A program made the position numbers and the translations under genes. From a bacterium (lineage in GTDB: Bacteria > Bacteroidota > Bacteroidia > Bacteroidales > P3), in assembly GCA_014802725.1 (NCBI GenBank), contig JAAVBS010000001.1:1-64000 (forward strand): 64,000 nt of DNA, given 5' to 3'. A model generated the notes under the pieces. It saw nothing but the letters and a program-made list of their open reading frames with translations. It was not told the origin of the DNA and did not search any database. Of the stretch, positions 45,401 through 54,174 are shown piece by piece. The first letter of the stretch is position 1. Every line of letters begins with the position of its first letter.

Positions 45401-47212
45401 GCCGGCATGCAGAATGCCATCGAAATACAGCGAACGGTTGCGTCCTATCGATAATCCGCCGCCATTTGGGCGGAAATAAACCCGCTGCTTAGGGCTCAAA
45501 ATCACTTCTTTGACTTCCTTTATCGCCAACATCAGGCTGTCTTCGGTCTGCATTTCGGCCTTGACCCAAGCCTTGCCCGATGCCAATATCTCGATACGGT
45601 CGAAATCGGATTTATTAGCCGAAACCGCCAGATACAGATAGAGTTTAGGCAACAATTCGATTTCCTTTTCCTCGGCCCGGTATGTCAGGAAGCCGAAAGA
45701 GGAAAGCCGCAACATCCATTGGGACAGCATCGTTTGGTCCATGCCCCAGTCCGAAGCCAGATTGTCGAGCCCGATGCGGTCGGACCCGTAATAGTCGGCG
45801 GCCTTTTTGAGCCGATACAGCGGATTGAAAGACATCCCCTGCATAATTTCCTCCAACTCAGCCTCTTCGTAGGCCTGCAAAGACGTTATGCGCACCACGC
45901 CCTCCCGTTCCGGCACGGGCAGAATGCCAAACGTTACACGTCCCTGCTGCGGAAACCACTGCATATGTTCGTAGGCCAAGTCTATTTGGTGATAGGTGCT
46001 CAGGGCCGGAATCTCGAAAGCGAACAGTTTGGAATGCGCGAAGGTAAACACCTGTTGCGCAATATCGTAACGCATCTCACTGGTTTGATGATACAGCGAA
46101 TCGTTTTCACCCAGATAAATCCGCCACGAAACCATGGAAGACTGCAACTTCTCGTCCTTATAAACGATGCGGGCCGCCTCCACCACACCGGCTACCTTTT
46201 CCGCCTTGCGGACCGTAAGCCGCGCCGGCTGCTCGTCGGTGCCGAACACCATACGCGCGCCCTGCTGCACATAGGGGGCTTCGATGTCCAAGTCGGGGAA
46301 GAAATCGGGCAACAGTAAGCGTTCCCCGCCCGACAGGAACTGCGGATAGGTGGCCGCTTCCGGAGCCGTCAACACCGAGAGTTTTTCGACCAAACGCCCC
46401 GGAATGGGATCGGGGTAAAGTTCCGTATGATAAAAGATGGCCGAATCGGTTTCGTAACGGTTGGAATTAAGGTTGAGGCGGTAATTATAGATGTTAGCGT
46501 ATATCCTTCCGCCGGACGGCCCTATCCGCCGCCAATCGACCGTACCGGCCTCGCCGAGGAACGTTTGGGCCAAGGGGTCGTAATCGCCGCTTGCCGAATA
46601 GATAACGCTGCTGTCGTTGTAGGCCGTGCATCGGAGCGTGAGGTCATCGTAATGGAAAACGCCGCGCGTGCCCGCCTCCGCGTCCCAAACGGGGCGGCCC
46701 GCCAAGACCATCCAGGTGGCGCGCGTGGAAGCGGCCAACTGCCGTTCGCTCAAAAGCGCCAGCGTCCGCTCCGTCAAGCGTGAGAAATCACGGATTTTAT
46801 GCTGCTCCAACGTCTGTGCCACCGAACCGAGCCAGTCGCCGTTCCAAGCGTAAAGCGCCGTATCGATAAACCACTGGGCCTTCAAGAATATATATACATC
46901 CGGGTAAAACCGGAATTGTTGCGCCTGCGCCAACGCGCAAATCCGCCCGACCTGCGCGGCCGTTTCCGAACCCATCTTGGGGGCATACAGGGCGTAACCG
47001 GCAACAAAGGCCGCCATGTCACGCTTTACGTCCTTGGATAGGTTGGGGTCGGCATCCACCCATTTCTGTAGCGCGGCGGCCGTCTCGGTTTCCGACGAAA
47101 AGTCAATGGAAGCGATGGCCGTCCGCTGGGCCCGCGCCGTGGAAAAACCAGCGGGAATACCCAAAAGCAATCCCCACAACCCGCATATACAGAAAATAAG
47201 TTTTGTCTTCAT
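42428..47212 (-). CDS. Very large (~1594 aa) uncharacterised exported protein with acidic, aromatic-rich C-terminal tail
   Basis: Single long ORF with signal peptide MKTKLIFCICGLWGLLLGIPAGFSTARA (ATG 47212; ORF track start 47254 is upstream); beta-rich body; C-terminus EEDVDPDEDEGYWEDEGYEDYEDYDE; no family recognised. Confidence 0.85.
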   Translation of the reverse strand: MKTKLIFCICGLWGLLLGIPAGFSTARAQRTAIASIDFSSETETAAALQKWVDADPNLSKDVKRDMAAFVAGYALYAPKMGSETAAQVGRICALAQAQQFRFYPDVYIFLKAQWFIDTALYAWNGDWLGSVAQTLEQHKIRDFSRLTERTLALLSERQLAASTRATWMVLAGRPVWDAEAGTRGVFHYDDLTLRCTAYNDSSVIYSASGDYDPLAQTFLGEAGTVDWRRIGPSGGRIYANIYNYRLNLNSNRYETDSAIFYHTELYPDPIPGRLVEKLSVLTAPEAATYPQFLSGGERLLLPDFFPDLDIEAPYVQQGARMVFGTDEQPARLTVRKAEKVAGVVEAARIVYKDEKLQSSMVSWRIYLGENDSLYHQTSEMRYDIAQQVFTFAHSKLFAFEIPALSTYHQIDLAYEHMQWFPQQGRVTFGILPVPEREGVVRITSLQAYEEAELEEIMQGMSFNPLYRLKKAADYYGSDRIGLDNLASDWGMDQTMLSQWMLRLSSFGFLTYRAEEKEIELLPKLYLYLAVSANKSDFDRIEILASGKAWVKAEMQTEDSLMLAIKEVKEVILSPKQRVYFRPNGGGLSIGRNRSLYFDGILHAGTFDFDVQDARFSYEDFTVEIGLVDSLLFSVPGKADEYGMRQEVKVSTLIHSLSGLLYIDSNVNKGGRLDCPDYPIFESTIPSYVYYDDAYIQRGAYLADSFYFRVDPFRLLRLNTFSIDSIHFDGTLVSAGIFPDINERLVVMPDFSLGFKTVSPEDGWPVYGNRARFTDSLSLDKKGLVGNGRFDFLASQTHSRAFYFRPDDMDMVAERFEQDMAKYPVSDGATYPDLRADSVRGFFDGKTAQLRLTSTNRHSLYPYYEPWRFDGTYALFAGGTEADGEMVFGPDARIKSADWRWEGSRFEADEADFQLGGRAGGRDAYLIAKGVGIAGDVEAKTLQMLASGSDVPDEPISVRMPVQAYEAEAYYLQWTWADEQLYLEHQLASEDEVDSTGLTLHATAKSQADLKFNALHSTLYYKDTLMVCEGVFGLPVADAYWVPAENRVSVQPNGRLAPFEDAVLYFSGEDPAYAFQQVNGQIESAWRYEADGWFTYEVPGLEPQPVHFDRIHVRNADSTSEAVATVDEEYLFLDEGFEFSGKVTASGKAAAERGNADLYFDGMAGLRYRLLDETDAADAEETDWLTSAFKFQAYLNPESIRIPVTERTKNGRGRAMRAGFFSASDGRPHFVFMEPLLSNEKPIADAEGFLCYSPEDKAYLILDSNDNEVLAYDLTEGESSATGELRLDLRTDALQTSFYGQLFQEGASADDLFMQVVWKLDFFFNPALFKRMADELNKNTNLTAGNLADNPMFDVFIQETMSKQEAQAMRNELQAYGGINRIPSAWQKGLVFTNLGFEWDPRTSSYRSTGTGELLTVGPHRIDKKMKVYAQISRGRRGDVINIYIEGSRYNWYYFNYADHILQVLSSDKDFNDAIEKIKPGKRRKGKFQYTLSTMRKKNIFVAEFEDYGGGYDEPDVAADETETGLDEAAGGDYDGYGGYEDWTDEGDDTEETEEGAEVSAVEDAAESSEEDVDPDEDEGYWEDEGYEDYEDYDE

Positions 47213-47223
47213 GCCGTTATCGG

Positions 47224-48066
47224 TTATCGGTACTGAAATGCCAAGGCCGTCCACGCCTCACGTGTCTTCATGGCTTGGAACGTAAAGCCCAGAGCCTCGG
47301 CCCGCTCACGCAAAACGGGTACATCGCTCTCGTAAAACCCGCTCAGGAACAACCGCCCGCCCGGCCGCAAGGCCTCGGCATAGGCCGGCAGATGGTCCAA
47401 CAGGATGTTGCGGTTGATATTGGCCAAAATGGCATCCACGCGGCGGCCGGCCAACTGCTCGCCGCTGCCCTGCGTTACCGTGATGCGGTCGGAAAGATGG
47501 TTTCGCGCCACATTCTCCCGCGCGTTGGCACAGGCCCAGTCGTCGTAGTCGATGGCCGAGACGGCCGCCGCGCCTTCCTTGGCGGCCAGCAATCCCAAAA
47601 TGCCCGTACCGCACCCCATATCCACCACTTGCCGACCCTCCCAATCGTTTTCGGCGATAAATTCTATCATCAGGGCCGTGGTGGGATGGTGCGCCGTACC
47701 GAACGACATCTTGGGCTCTATCTCCACAAAATGCTTGACGGCCGGCCGTTGGGTATGAAAGGGGGCGTGCACGAAACAGAAATCGCCGATTTGTACCGGC
47801 GCGTAATGGCTTTCCCAAGCCTGATTCCAATTGACATCCGGCATCTTTTCCCATCCGCCCGCCTGCACGTGCCCGTATTGCGCCATCACGTCCGCGATGG
47901 CCGCGTCCGCCTCATCCGGTTTGCCGGCCGTTTCCGGCCAATAACCGATCAGTGCGCCCGCTTCCTGCTCAAAGCTCTCAAAACCCAAATCGCCCAAATC
48001 GGATACGAACAAATCCGATTCGGGCGAAACGAGCGTATGTGTGAATACCCTTTTATAGTAACCCAT
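47224..48066 (-). CDS. prmA: Ribosomal protein L11 methyltransferase
   Basis: 280 aa; MSFGTAHHPTTALMIEFI, VVDMGCGTGILGLLAAKEGAAAVSAIDYDDWA, ILANINRNILLDHLP. Confidence 0.96.
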   Translation of the reverse strand: MGYYKRVFTHTLVSPESDLFVSDLGDLGFESFEQEAGALIGYWPETAGKPDEADAAIADVMAQYGHVQAGGWEKMPDVNWNQAWESHYAPVQIGDFCFVHAPFHTQRPAVKHFVEIEPKMSFGTAHHPTTALMIEFIAENDWEGRQVVDMGCGTGILGLLAAKEGAAAVSAIDYDDWACANARENVARNHLSDRITVTQGSGEQLAGRRVDAILANINRNILLDHLPAYAEALRPGGRLFLSGFYESDVPVLRERAEALGFTFQAMKTREAWTALAFQYR

Positions 48067-48069
48067 ACA

Positions 48070-48846
48070 TTATTTGAACGAGTTGATAATCGTAACGAAA
48101 TCTTCGGCTTTCAAGGCCGCGCCGCCAATCAGACCGCCATCCACGTCGTTTTGCGCAAAGAGTTCGGCCGCATTCTTGGCATTGCAACTGCCGCCATAGA
48201 GTATCGACAGGTTGCGCGCCACTTCCTTGCCGTATTTCCCTTCCACAAGACCGCGGATAAACGCATGAATCTCCTGCGCCTGCTCCGGCGTGGCCGTCTT
48301 GCCCGTGCCGATGGCCCAAACCGGTTCGTAGGCGATGATGACCTTGACGAAATCCAATTGCGGCAAGCCGAACAGGCCCTTTTCCACCTGCGTGCGGATA
48401 ACGTCGAAATGCCGGCCGGCCTCGCGTTCCTCCAGCGATTCGCCCACGCAGACAATCGGCGTGATACCCTCGGCAAGGAGTTTTTCCACCTTGGCGGCCA
48501 CCTGCCCGTCGGTTTCCTTAAAATATTTGCGGCGTTCGGAATGCCCCACAATGCAGTATTCCACGCCCATCGAACTCAGCATATCGGCCGAAATCTCGCC
48601 CGTATAAGCGCCCTGCCCGTGTTCGCTCACATCCTGCGCGCCAACGCCGAACAGACGTTCATCCTCCTCGGTGTGCGACAAATCCAACGCCATTTCGGTA
48701 TAAAGGCTGGGCGGACAAACGATGACTTCCACTTTGGAAGACTTCTGCCCCTTTTCTATCTGTTCCGACAATTCGTCCAACAATTCTTCCGCATCCTGAA
48801 AGTTCTTGTTCATCTTCCAGTTGCCGGCCACTATTTTCTTGCGCAT
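48070..48846 (-). CDS. tpiA: Triosephosphate isomerase
   Basis: 258 aa; IVAGNWKMNKN, YCIVGHSERRKYF, IIAYEPVWAIGTGKTATPEQAQEIH, ILYGGSCNAKNA. Confidence 0.98.
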   Translation of the reverse strand: MRKKIVAGNWKMNKNFQDAEELLDELSEQIEKGQKSSKVEVIVCPPSLYTEMALDLSHTEEDERLFGVGAQDVSEHGQGAYTGEISADMLSSMGVEYCIVGHSERRKYFKETDGQVAAKVEKLLAEGITPIVCVGESLEEREAGRHFDVIRTQVEKGLFGLPQLDFVKVIIAYEPVWAIGTGKTATPEQAQEIHAFIRGLVEGKYGKEVARNLSILYGGSCNAKNAAELFAQNDVDGGLIGGAALKAEDFVTIINSFK

Positions 48847-48874
48847 AATCGTGATGTTTTTAGTTTCGTAATGT

Positions 48875-50152
48875 TTATTCGGGTTTGATGCTTTTCAAAT
48901 CGGGAAAATCGCGGCCGTTCCAACGTTTGACCACCACCGGGCCGTTCATGAGGATGACGCCGGGATTGGCGCGTATCATGCTCTTGAGCCCCGTATCGTC
49001 GCCGAAATAATAGGCCACTTCCGCATCGTTCATCTTTTCCTTGAACGCTTCCATATCGCTGACGGGCGTTTCGGAATCCGTGGCCACGAGCAGGTCGTAG
49101 CCGTAGCCCAAGGCTCCGGCGTCGGCCAACTTATCCCAAATATGCGCCAACGTCTTTCCGGACGCCTTCTCCCAATCATAGACCACCACCAGAAAATGCA
49201 ACCCTTCGCGGCCGATGACCGCATCGGTCACGTCGTAGCCGCCGTCCTCGTCGTCCATACGTTCCAAGAGGCTGACCTCGATGATGCGCGGATTGGGGTC
49301 TTCATCGCGGCGCGAAACGAATTCCCAGCGGTTGTTCCACGCGGTGTCGGAGAACGGGATGTCCTTGTCGCAGTATTCCTGCACCGCACCGGTCTCCTTA
49401 TCGCGGTAAGTCAGATAATAGCGGATCGGCTCGGGGTTTTCCACCAGCATCCGGCGGCCGTCTTTCCACCCCAGGAAATTGGAGATGGGCAGGTGACGGT
49501 AGTTGTAAATTTCAAAGCCCAAGAACAGCAACACGATGCCGGCCGCCAAGCCCGCCTGCACCTTGCAGCAGAAGCCCTTGCCCAACTTCGGCAACGCGAA
49601 AACCAGCGCAAGCACCAATGCATCCAACACCAGGTTTTTGTAGAACGTCTGCCAGTTGGTCAGGATCAAGGCCTCGCCGAAGCAACCGCAGTCGGGCACC
49701 GGATTGGCGATGGCGTCGAAAAACGTCACGACCGTAAAGAACGCCATCATCAGCGCGGCGAGATACGTGGTCCATTTCGTCCATACGTTGAGCACCAACA
49801 GCATACCGACGCAGAACTCCACAAGGTTGAGCAGGAACGACAGCGGCAACGCCAACGAAACGAGCCACGGCATTTGATAGGCTTCCAGATAGTCGTGGAT
49901 GATGAAATGCGTGCCGAGCGGGTCCACGCCTTTTACATAACCGGAAAAGACGAATACACAGCCGACCAGCGTCCGCACGATGGCGCCGCTCGTGGCGCCG
50001 AAGCCCTGCCGGTTGATGGCAATCAACAGGATATTCAAAGCCAATAACCCCAAAAACACCGGGCTGTATCCCAAAACGCCGGCGATGCAACCGGCCAATA
50101 CCAACGAGCAGCCGATACCCGCATACGCCCAAATATTCTCTTTCATTTTCAT
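48875..50152 (-). CDS. DoxX-like membrane protein with C-terminal soluble (thioredoxin-like?) domain
   Basis: MKMKENIWAYAG start at 50152; IVRTLVGCVFVFSGYVKGVDPLGTHFIIHDYLEAY, VWTKWTTYLAALMMAFFTVVTFFDAIANPVPDCGCFGEALILTNWQTFYKNLVLD; ORF track start 50362 overlaps DUF1599 and is too early. Confidence 0.85.
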   Translation of the reverse strand: MKMKENIWAYAGIGCSLVLAGCIAGVLGYSPVFLGLLALNILLIAINRQGFGATSGAIVRTLVGCVFVFSGYVKGVDPLGTHFIIHDYLEAYQMPWLVSLALPLSFLLNLVEFCVGMLLVLNVWTKWTTYLAALMMAFFTVVTFFDAIANPVPDCGCFGEALILTNWQTFYKNLVLDALVLALVFALPKLGKGFCCKVQAGLAAGIVLLFLGFEIYNYRHLPISNFLGWKDGRRMLVENPEPIRYYLTYRDKETGAVQEYCDKDIPFSDTAWNNRWEFVSRRDEDPNPRIIEVSLLERMDDEDGGYDVTDAVIGREGLHFLVVVYDWEKASGKTLAHIWDKLADAGALGYGYDLLVATDSETPVSDMEAFKEKMNDAEVAYYFGDDTGLKSMIRANPGVILMNGPVVVKRWNGRDFPDLKSIKPE

Positions 50153-50712
50153 GCCACAGCCTCCTCCGCCATTGTAATCAGCGCGAAAATCGCATAATTC
50201 ATCATATCCATATAGTTGGCCTCCAAGCCCTCGGACACGCAGGTTTTGCCAGCATTGTCCTCGATTTGCTTGACGCGCATCAATTTCATCAAAATGATGT
50301 CGGTAATCGAATCGACGCGCATCGCACGCCAGGCCTCGCCGTAATCGTGGTTCTTGTCGCACATGAGCCGGTACGTGGCTTCCGTATAGTGGTCATAACG
50401 TTCCAACGCCTGCTCCACGCTCATGTCTATGGTGTCGCTCCAACCGAGTTCCAACTGTATCATACTGATGATGGCGTAGTTGATGATGCCGATAAACTCT
50501 TCCCGAATGCCGTCCGCCACCTTTTGGTCTTTTTCGGTCTGTATGGTCCGGATGCGGCGCGCCTTGATGAGAATCTGGTCGGTCAGCGAAGACGGCCGCA
50601 AGATGCGCCAAGCCGGCCCATAGTCTTTCATTTTGGCCGCATAGAGCCGCCGGCACTCGGCCATGATTTCCCGATAGGCTTTTTCCGTATCGGACTTCCC
50701 CTGCTTCCCCAT
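50149..50712 (-). CDS. DUF1599 domain-containing protein
   Basis: 187 aa; two related segments, MKDYGPAWRILRPSSLTDQILIKARRIRTIQ and KNHDYGEAWRAMRVDSITDIILMKLMRVKQIEDN, as in DUF1599. Confidence 0.92.
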   Translation of the reverse strand: MGKQGKSDTEKAYREIMAECRRLYAAKMKDYGPAWRILRPSSLTDQILIKARRIRTIQTEKDQKVADGIREEFIGIINYAIISMIQLELGWSDTIDMSVEQALERYDHYTEATYRLMCDKNHDYGEAWRAMRVDSITDIILMKLMRVKQIEDNAGKTCVSEGLEANYMDMMNYAIFALITMAEEAVA

Positions 50713-50729
50713 TTTATTGCATTTTTACC

Positions 50730-50763
50730 TTGCAAAAGTACGTAAATAATACTAAGTTTGCAA
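50730..50763. promoter_or_regulatory. Interlocked bidirectional promoter for DUF1599 (-) and folP (+): plus TTG 50730-50732/TAAGTTTG 50753-50760; minus TTG 50761-50763/TACTTTTG 50733-50740
   Basis: Both strands match Bacteroidota consensus with 20- and 20-nt spacers; -33 of each abuts -7 of the other. Confidence 0.65.
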
Positions 50764-50787
50764 CTTACAAAAATCGCTTTACTGACT

Positions 50788-51639
50788 ATGCCCTACACTC
50801 TGACTATCAGCGGAAAAGTATATCCCTTACAACCGCAGAAAGTCATGGGCATCCTTAACCTCACGCCCGACTCTTTTTTTGCGGACAGCCGTTGTACGGG
50901 CACCGCCGGAACCGCTATCGCGGACGAAGCCTTGCGCCGTGTGGATCGGATGCTGGCCGACGGCCTGGACATCCTTGACCTCGGCGCCGTTTCCACGCGT
51001 CCCGGTTCGCAAGCCCCGTCGGCGGAGGAAGAATGGCGGCGGTTGGAAGCTCCCCTGCGCCTCATCGCGCGGCATTTTCCCGACCTGCCGGTTTCCATCG
51101 ACACCTACCGCGCCGACATCGCCCGCCGCTGCGTGGAAAACGGCGCGCATATCATCAACGACATTTCGGGCGGGCTGTTCGACGAACGCATGTTTGAAAC
51201 CGTCGGCCACCTGCAGGTGCCTTACGTGCTTATGCACACGTCCGACCGCCCCGACCGCATGCAAAACGCCCCGCAATACGCCGACGTCACGGCCGACCTC
51301 ATCCGCTTCTTTTCCGAGCGGACGGCGTTGGCGCGACAGGCCGGCATTCACGACCTGATCATTGACCCGGGCTTCGGCTTCGGCAAAACGGTGGAACACA
51401 ACTACCAATTGTTGGCGCAACTGAGCCGTTTCAAGGTATTGGATTGCCCCGTTTTGGCCGGCCTGTCGCGCAAGTCCATGCTGTGGAAGCCGCTGCAGTC
51501 CTCGCCCGAACAAATGCTCAACGCCACCACCTGCGTCAACACGCTCGCGCTTGTGCAGGGGGCCGATATCCTGCGCGTGCACGATGTGAAAGCCGCCTCG
51601 GAAGCCATCCGGCTTTTCAATTTATATAACGCCTATTAA
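50788..51639 (+). CDS. folP: Dihydropteroate synthase
   Basis: KVMGILNLTPDSFFADS, DILDLGAVSTRPGSQ, INDISGG, DLIIDPGFGFGKTVEHN; ATG 50788 (upstream TTG lies in the promoter). Confidence 0.97.
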   Translation: MPYTLTISGKVYPLQPQKVMGILNLTPDSFFADSRCTGTAGTAIADEALRRVDRMLADGLDILDLGAVSTRPGSQAPSAEEEWRRLEAPLRLIARHFPDLPVSIDTYRADIARRCVENGAHIINDISGGLFDERMFETVGHLQVPYVLMHTSDRPDRMQNAPQYADVTADLIRFFSERTALARQAGIHDLIIDPGFGFGKTVEHNYQLLAQLSRFKVLDCPVLAGLSRKSMLWKPLQSSPEQMLNATTCVNTLALVQGADILRVHDVKAASEAIRLFNLYNAY

Positions 51640-51650
51640 CCCCTTTCGCC

Positions 51651-52481
51651 ATGAACCTGTTCCTCAACTGGATTGAAAACTTTACCTGGAACCAAGCCTT
51701 AGACCTCGCCATCATCCTGTTTTTGGCCTACGAACTCTTCCGACTGGTAAGGGGCACCTCGGCGCTCAATATCCTGTTGAGCATCATCGGCGTGTATGTC
51801 TGCTGGCAAATCGCGCTCGCCTTGGAGATGCCGGTGGTGTCCGGCCTGCTTGACCGCGTCATCAGCATGGGGTTGTTGGGCATCGTCGTCATTTTCCAAC
51901 CCGAATTGCGGCGGTTCCTGTTTATGCTCAGCACCGGCGCCATCCGCAAGCAACGCGAGCAGAAACTGCTCAAGCGCGTCTTTATGAAAACCTGGGGCAA
52001 GCGGCCGTTGCACATCACGCAAATCATCCAGGCCTGCATCCACATGTCGCTGAGCCGTACGGGCGCGTTGATTATCCTGACCCAACAGAACAAACTGCCG
52101 GCCGTCATCAGCACGGGGGAACGCATGGACGCTATGATTTCCAGTTCCCTTATCGAAAACATCTTCTTCAAGAACAGCCCGCTGCACGACGGGGCGATGA
52201 TTATCGAAAACAACAAGATTATAGCCGCCCGCTGCATCCTGCCGGTAACGGCCAACAAAGAAGTATCGGCCAATTTGGGATTGCGCCACCGCAGCGCCAT
52301 CGGCGTTACCGAACAATCGGACGCCCTGGCCATCATCGTGTCGGAAGAAACGGGTTCCGTATCCTACTGCCAGTTCGGTGAAATCACCTACGACGTATCG
52401 CCCTCCCAACTACGGGCGGAAATAGAGAAGTTCTTTGCCGAAGCTGAAGAAGAGATGCAGACGCACCATCAGAAACATTAG
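51651..52481 (+). CDS. dacA: Diadenylate cyclase (CdaA/DacA family)
   Basis: 276 aa; three N-terminal TM segments, IFQPELRRFLFMLS, NSPLHDGAMIIENNKIIAARCILPVT, GLRHRSAIGVTEQSDALAIIVSEETG. Confidence 0.96.
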   Translation: MNLFLNWIENFTWNQALDLAIILFLAYELFRLVRGTSALNILLSIIGVYVCWQIALALEMPVVSGLLDRVISMGLLGIVVIFQPELRRFLFMLSTGAIRKQREQKLLKRVFMKTWGKRPLHITQIIQACIHMSLSRTGALIILTQQNKLPAVISTGERMDAMISSSLIENIFFKNSPLHDGAMIIENNKIIAARCILPVTANKEVSANLGLRHRSAIGVTEQSDALAIIVSEETGSVSYCQFGEITYDVSPSQLRAEIEKFFAEAEEEMQTHHQKH

Positions 52482-52503
52482 CCCCGACCGGACATCGCCG
52501 GGT

Positions 52504-53607
52504 TTATACGTTGAACCTGAAATGCAGGATGTCGCCGTCCTGCACGACATAATCTTTCCCCTCCACGCCCAACCGGCCGGCTTCCTTGCAGGCCGCTTCC
52601 GAGCGCAGATGCACATAGTCGTCGTACTTGATAACCTCGGCGCGGATAAAGCCCTTTTCGAAATCGCTGTGGATGATGCCGGCCGCCTGCGGGGCTTTCG
52701 TGCCGCGGACAAACGTCCAGGCGCGGCTCTCGTCGGGTCCCGTCGTAAAATACGTCTGTAAATCGAGCAAGGCATAAGCAGCCTTGATCAAACGCGCCAC
52801 GCCCGATTCCTTCAAGCCTAATTCCGACAGGAACAGTTCCTTTTCTTCGTAGGTCTCCAATTCGGCGATTTCGGATTCAATCTTGGCCGCCACCACGAGA
52901 CACTGCGCGTTCTCTCCCGCCACGGCCGCCTTGACCGCTTCCACGTAATGGTTGCCCGTTACGGCCGAAGCCTCGTCCACATTGCAGACATACAGCACCG
53001 GCTTGTCGGTAAGCAGGAACAGTTCGCGCGCCAACCGCCGGTCGTCTTTGCTGTCGAGTTCCACCGTGCGCGCGCTCTTGCCTTGCAACAGCACCTCTTG
53101 ATAGCGTTTGAGGATTTCCAACAGCCGTTTCGCGTTTTTGTCGCCGCCCGACTGCGCCTGTTTCTCCACCTTACCCAAACGCGATTCGATGGTTTCAAGG
53201 TCTTTGAGTTGCAACTCGGTGTCGATGATTTCCTTATCGCGGATCGGATCGACCGAACCGTCCACATGCGTGATGTTGCCGTCGTCGAAGCACCGCAGCA
53301 CATGGATAATGGCATCCGTTTCCCGGATATGCGACAGGAATTTGTTGCCCAAGCCCTCGCCCTTGCTGGCGCCCTTGACCAAACCCGCGATGTCGGCGAT
53401 TTCCATCGTGGCCGGTATCACCCGCTTGGGCCGGTCTATTTCGGCCAGCTGTTGCAAGCGTTCATCCGGCACCGTAATCATGCCGACATTCGGCTCAATC
53501 GTACAAAACGGGAAATTCGCCGCCTGCGCCTTGGCGCTCGACAGGCAATTGAACAACGTGGACTTGCCGACATTGGGCAATCCGACTATACCGCACTTCA
53601 ACGACAT
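52504..53607 (-). CDS. ychF: Redox-regulated ATPase YchF
   Basis: 367 aa; CGIVGLPNVGKSTLFNCLS, NFPFCTIEPNVGMITVPDERL, DIAGLVKGASKGEGLGNKFL, FVRGTKAPQAAGIIHSDFEKGFIRAEV. Confidence 0.98.
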   Translation of the reverse strand: MSLKCGIVGLPNVGKSTLFNCLSSAKAQAANFPFCTIEPNVGMITVPDERLQQLAEIDRPKRVIPATMEIADIAGLVKGASKGEGLGNKFLSHIRETDAIIHVLRCFDDGNITHVDGSVDPIRDKEIIDTELQLKDLETIESRLGKVEKQAQSGGDKNAKRLLEILKRYQEVLLQGKSARTVELDSKDDRRLARELFLLTDKPVLYVCNVDEASAVTGNHYVEAVKAAVAGENAQCLVVAAKIESEIAELETYEEKELFLSELGLKESGVARLIKAAYALLDLQTYFTTGPDESRAWTFVRGTKAPQAAGIIHSDFEKGFIRAEVIKYDDYVHLRSEAACKEAGRLGVEGKDYVVQDGDILHFRFNV

Positions 53608-53637
53608 AATAAATAATAGGTAGTATGGTTAACTCAC

Positions 53638-53677
53638 AAAAAAGCCCTTCCCCCTGCGTTGAGACAAGGCGAAGGGC
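53638..53677 (-). terminator. Intrinsic terminator after gcvH: GCCCTTC (53644-53650)/GAAGGGC (53671-53677)
   Basis: Perfect 7-bp outer stem with GC-rich interior; T-run on the minus strand. Confidence 0.55.
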
Positions 53678-53703
53678 CATTGGTACCGGATTTTCCGGCG
53701 GGA

Positions 53704-54081
53704 TTAGGCACCGATATGCGCCTTGTACTGTTCGGCCGTCATCAGACCGTTAACCGCAGCGGGATCGGCTACTTTGATTTTGACAATCCAGCTGGCATAG
53801 GCATCGCGGTTGATCGCGGCGGGGTCGTCTTCCAACGCGCTGTTGAATTCCAGAATTTCGCCCTTGACCGGCAACAGCAGTTCGGCTACCGTCTTGACGG
53901 CTTCGATGCTACCGAAGCGTTCGCCGCCTTCAATCGTTTCGCCGACGGTATCGATATCTACGAATACCATGTCGCCCAATTCTTTCTGAGCGAAGTCGGT
54001 AATACCAACATAGGCTACGTCGCCGTCCACCTTGATCCATTCGGAGTCTTCCGTGTACTTGAGATTTTCAGGAAAATTCAT
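53704..54081 (-). CDS. gcvH: Glycine cleavage system H protein
   Basis: 125 aa; LKYTEDSEWIKVDGDVAYVGITDFAQKELGDMVFVD, GSIEAVKTVAELLLPVKGEILEFN lipoyl-lysine site. Confidence 0.98.
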   Translation of the reverse strand: MNFPENLKYTEDSEWIKVDGDVAYVGITDFAQKELGDMVFVDIDTVGETIEGGERFGSIEAVKTVAELLLPVKGEILEFNSALEDDPAAINRDAYASWIVKIKVADPAAVNGLMTAEQYKAHIGA

Positions 54082-54174
54082 AATATTTTAATATTTAATT
54101 TGTTATAATCCAATCTTCGTTTTTATCCCGCGATGCCCCACGGCACCTATCGCGTCAAAGGTACGATTTTTCGT

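Noticed and set aside
47203-48888. 561-aa plus-strand ORF antisense to prmA and tpiA
   Set aside because: Opposes two strongly conserved genes; no recognisable motifs.
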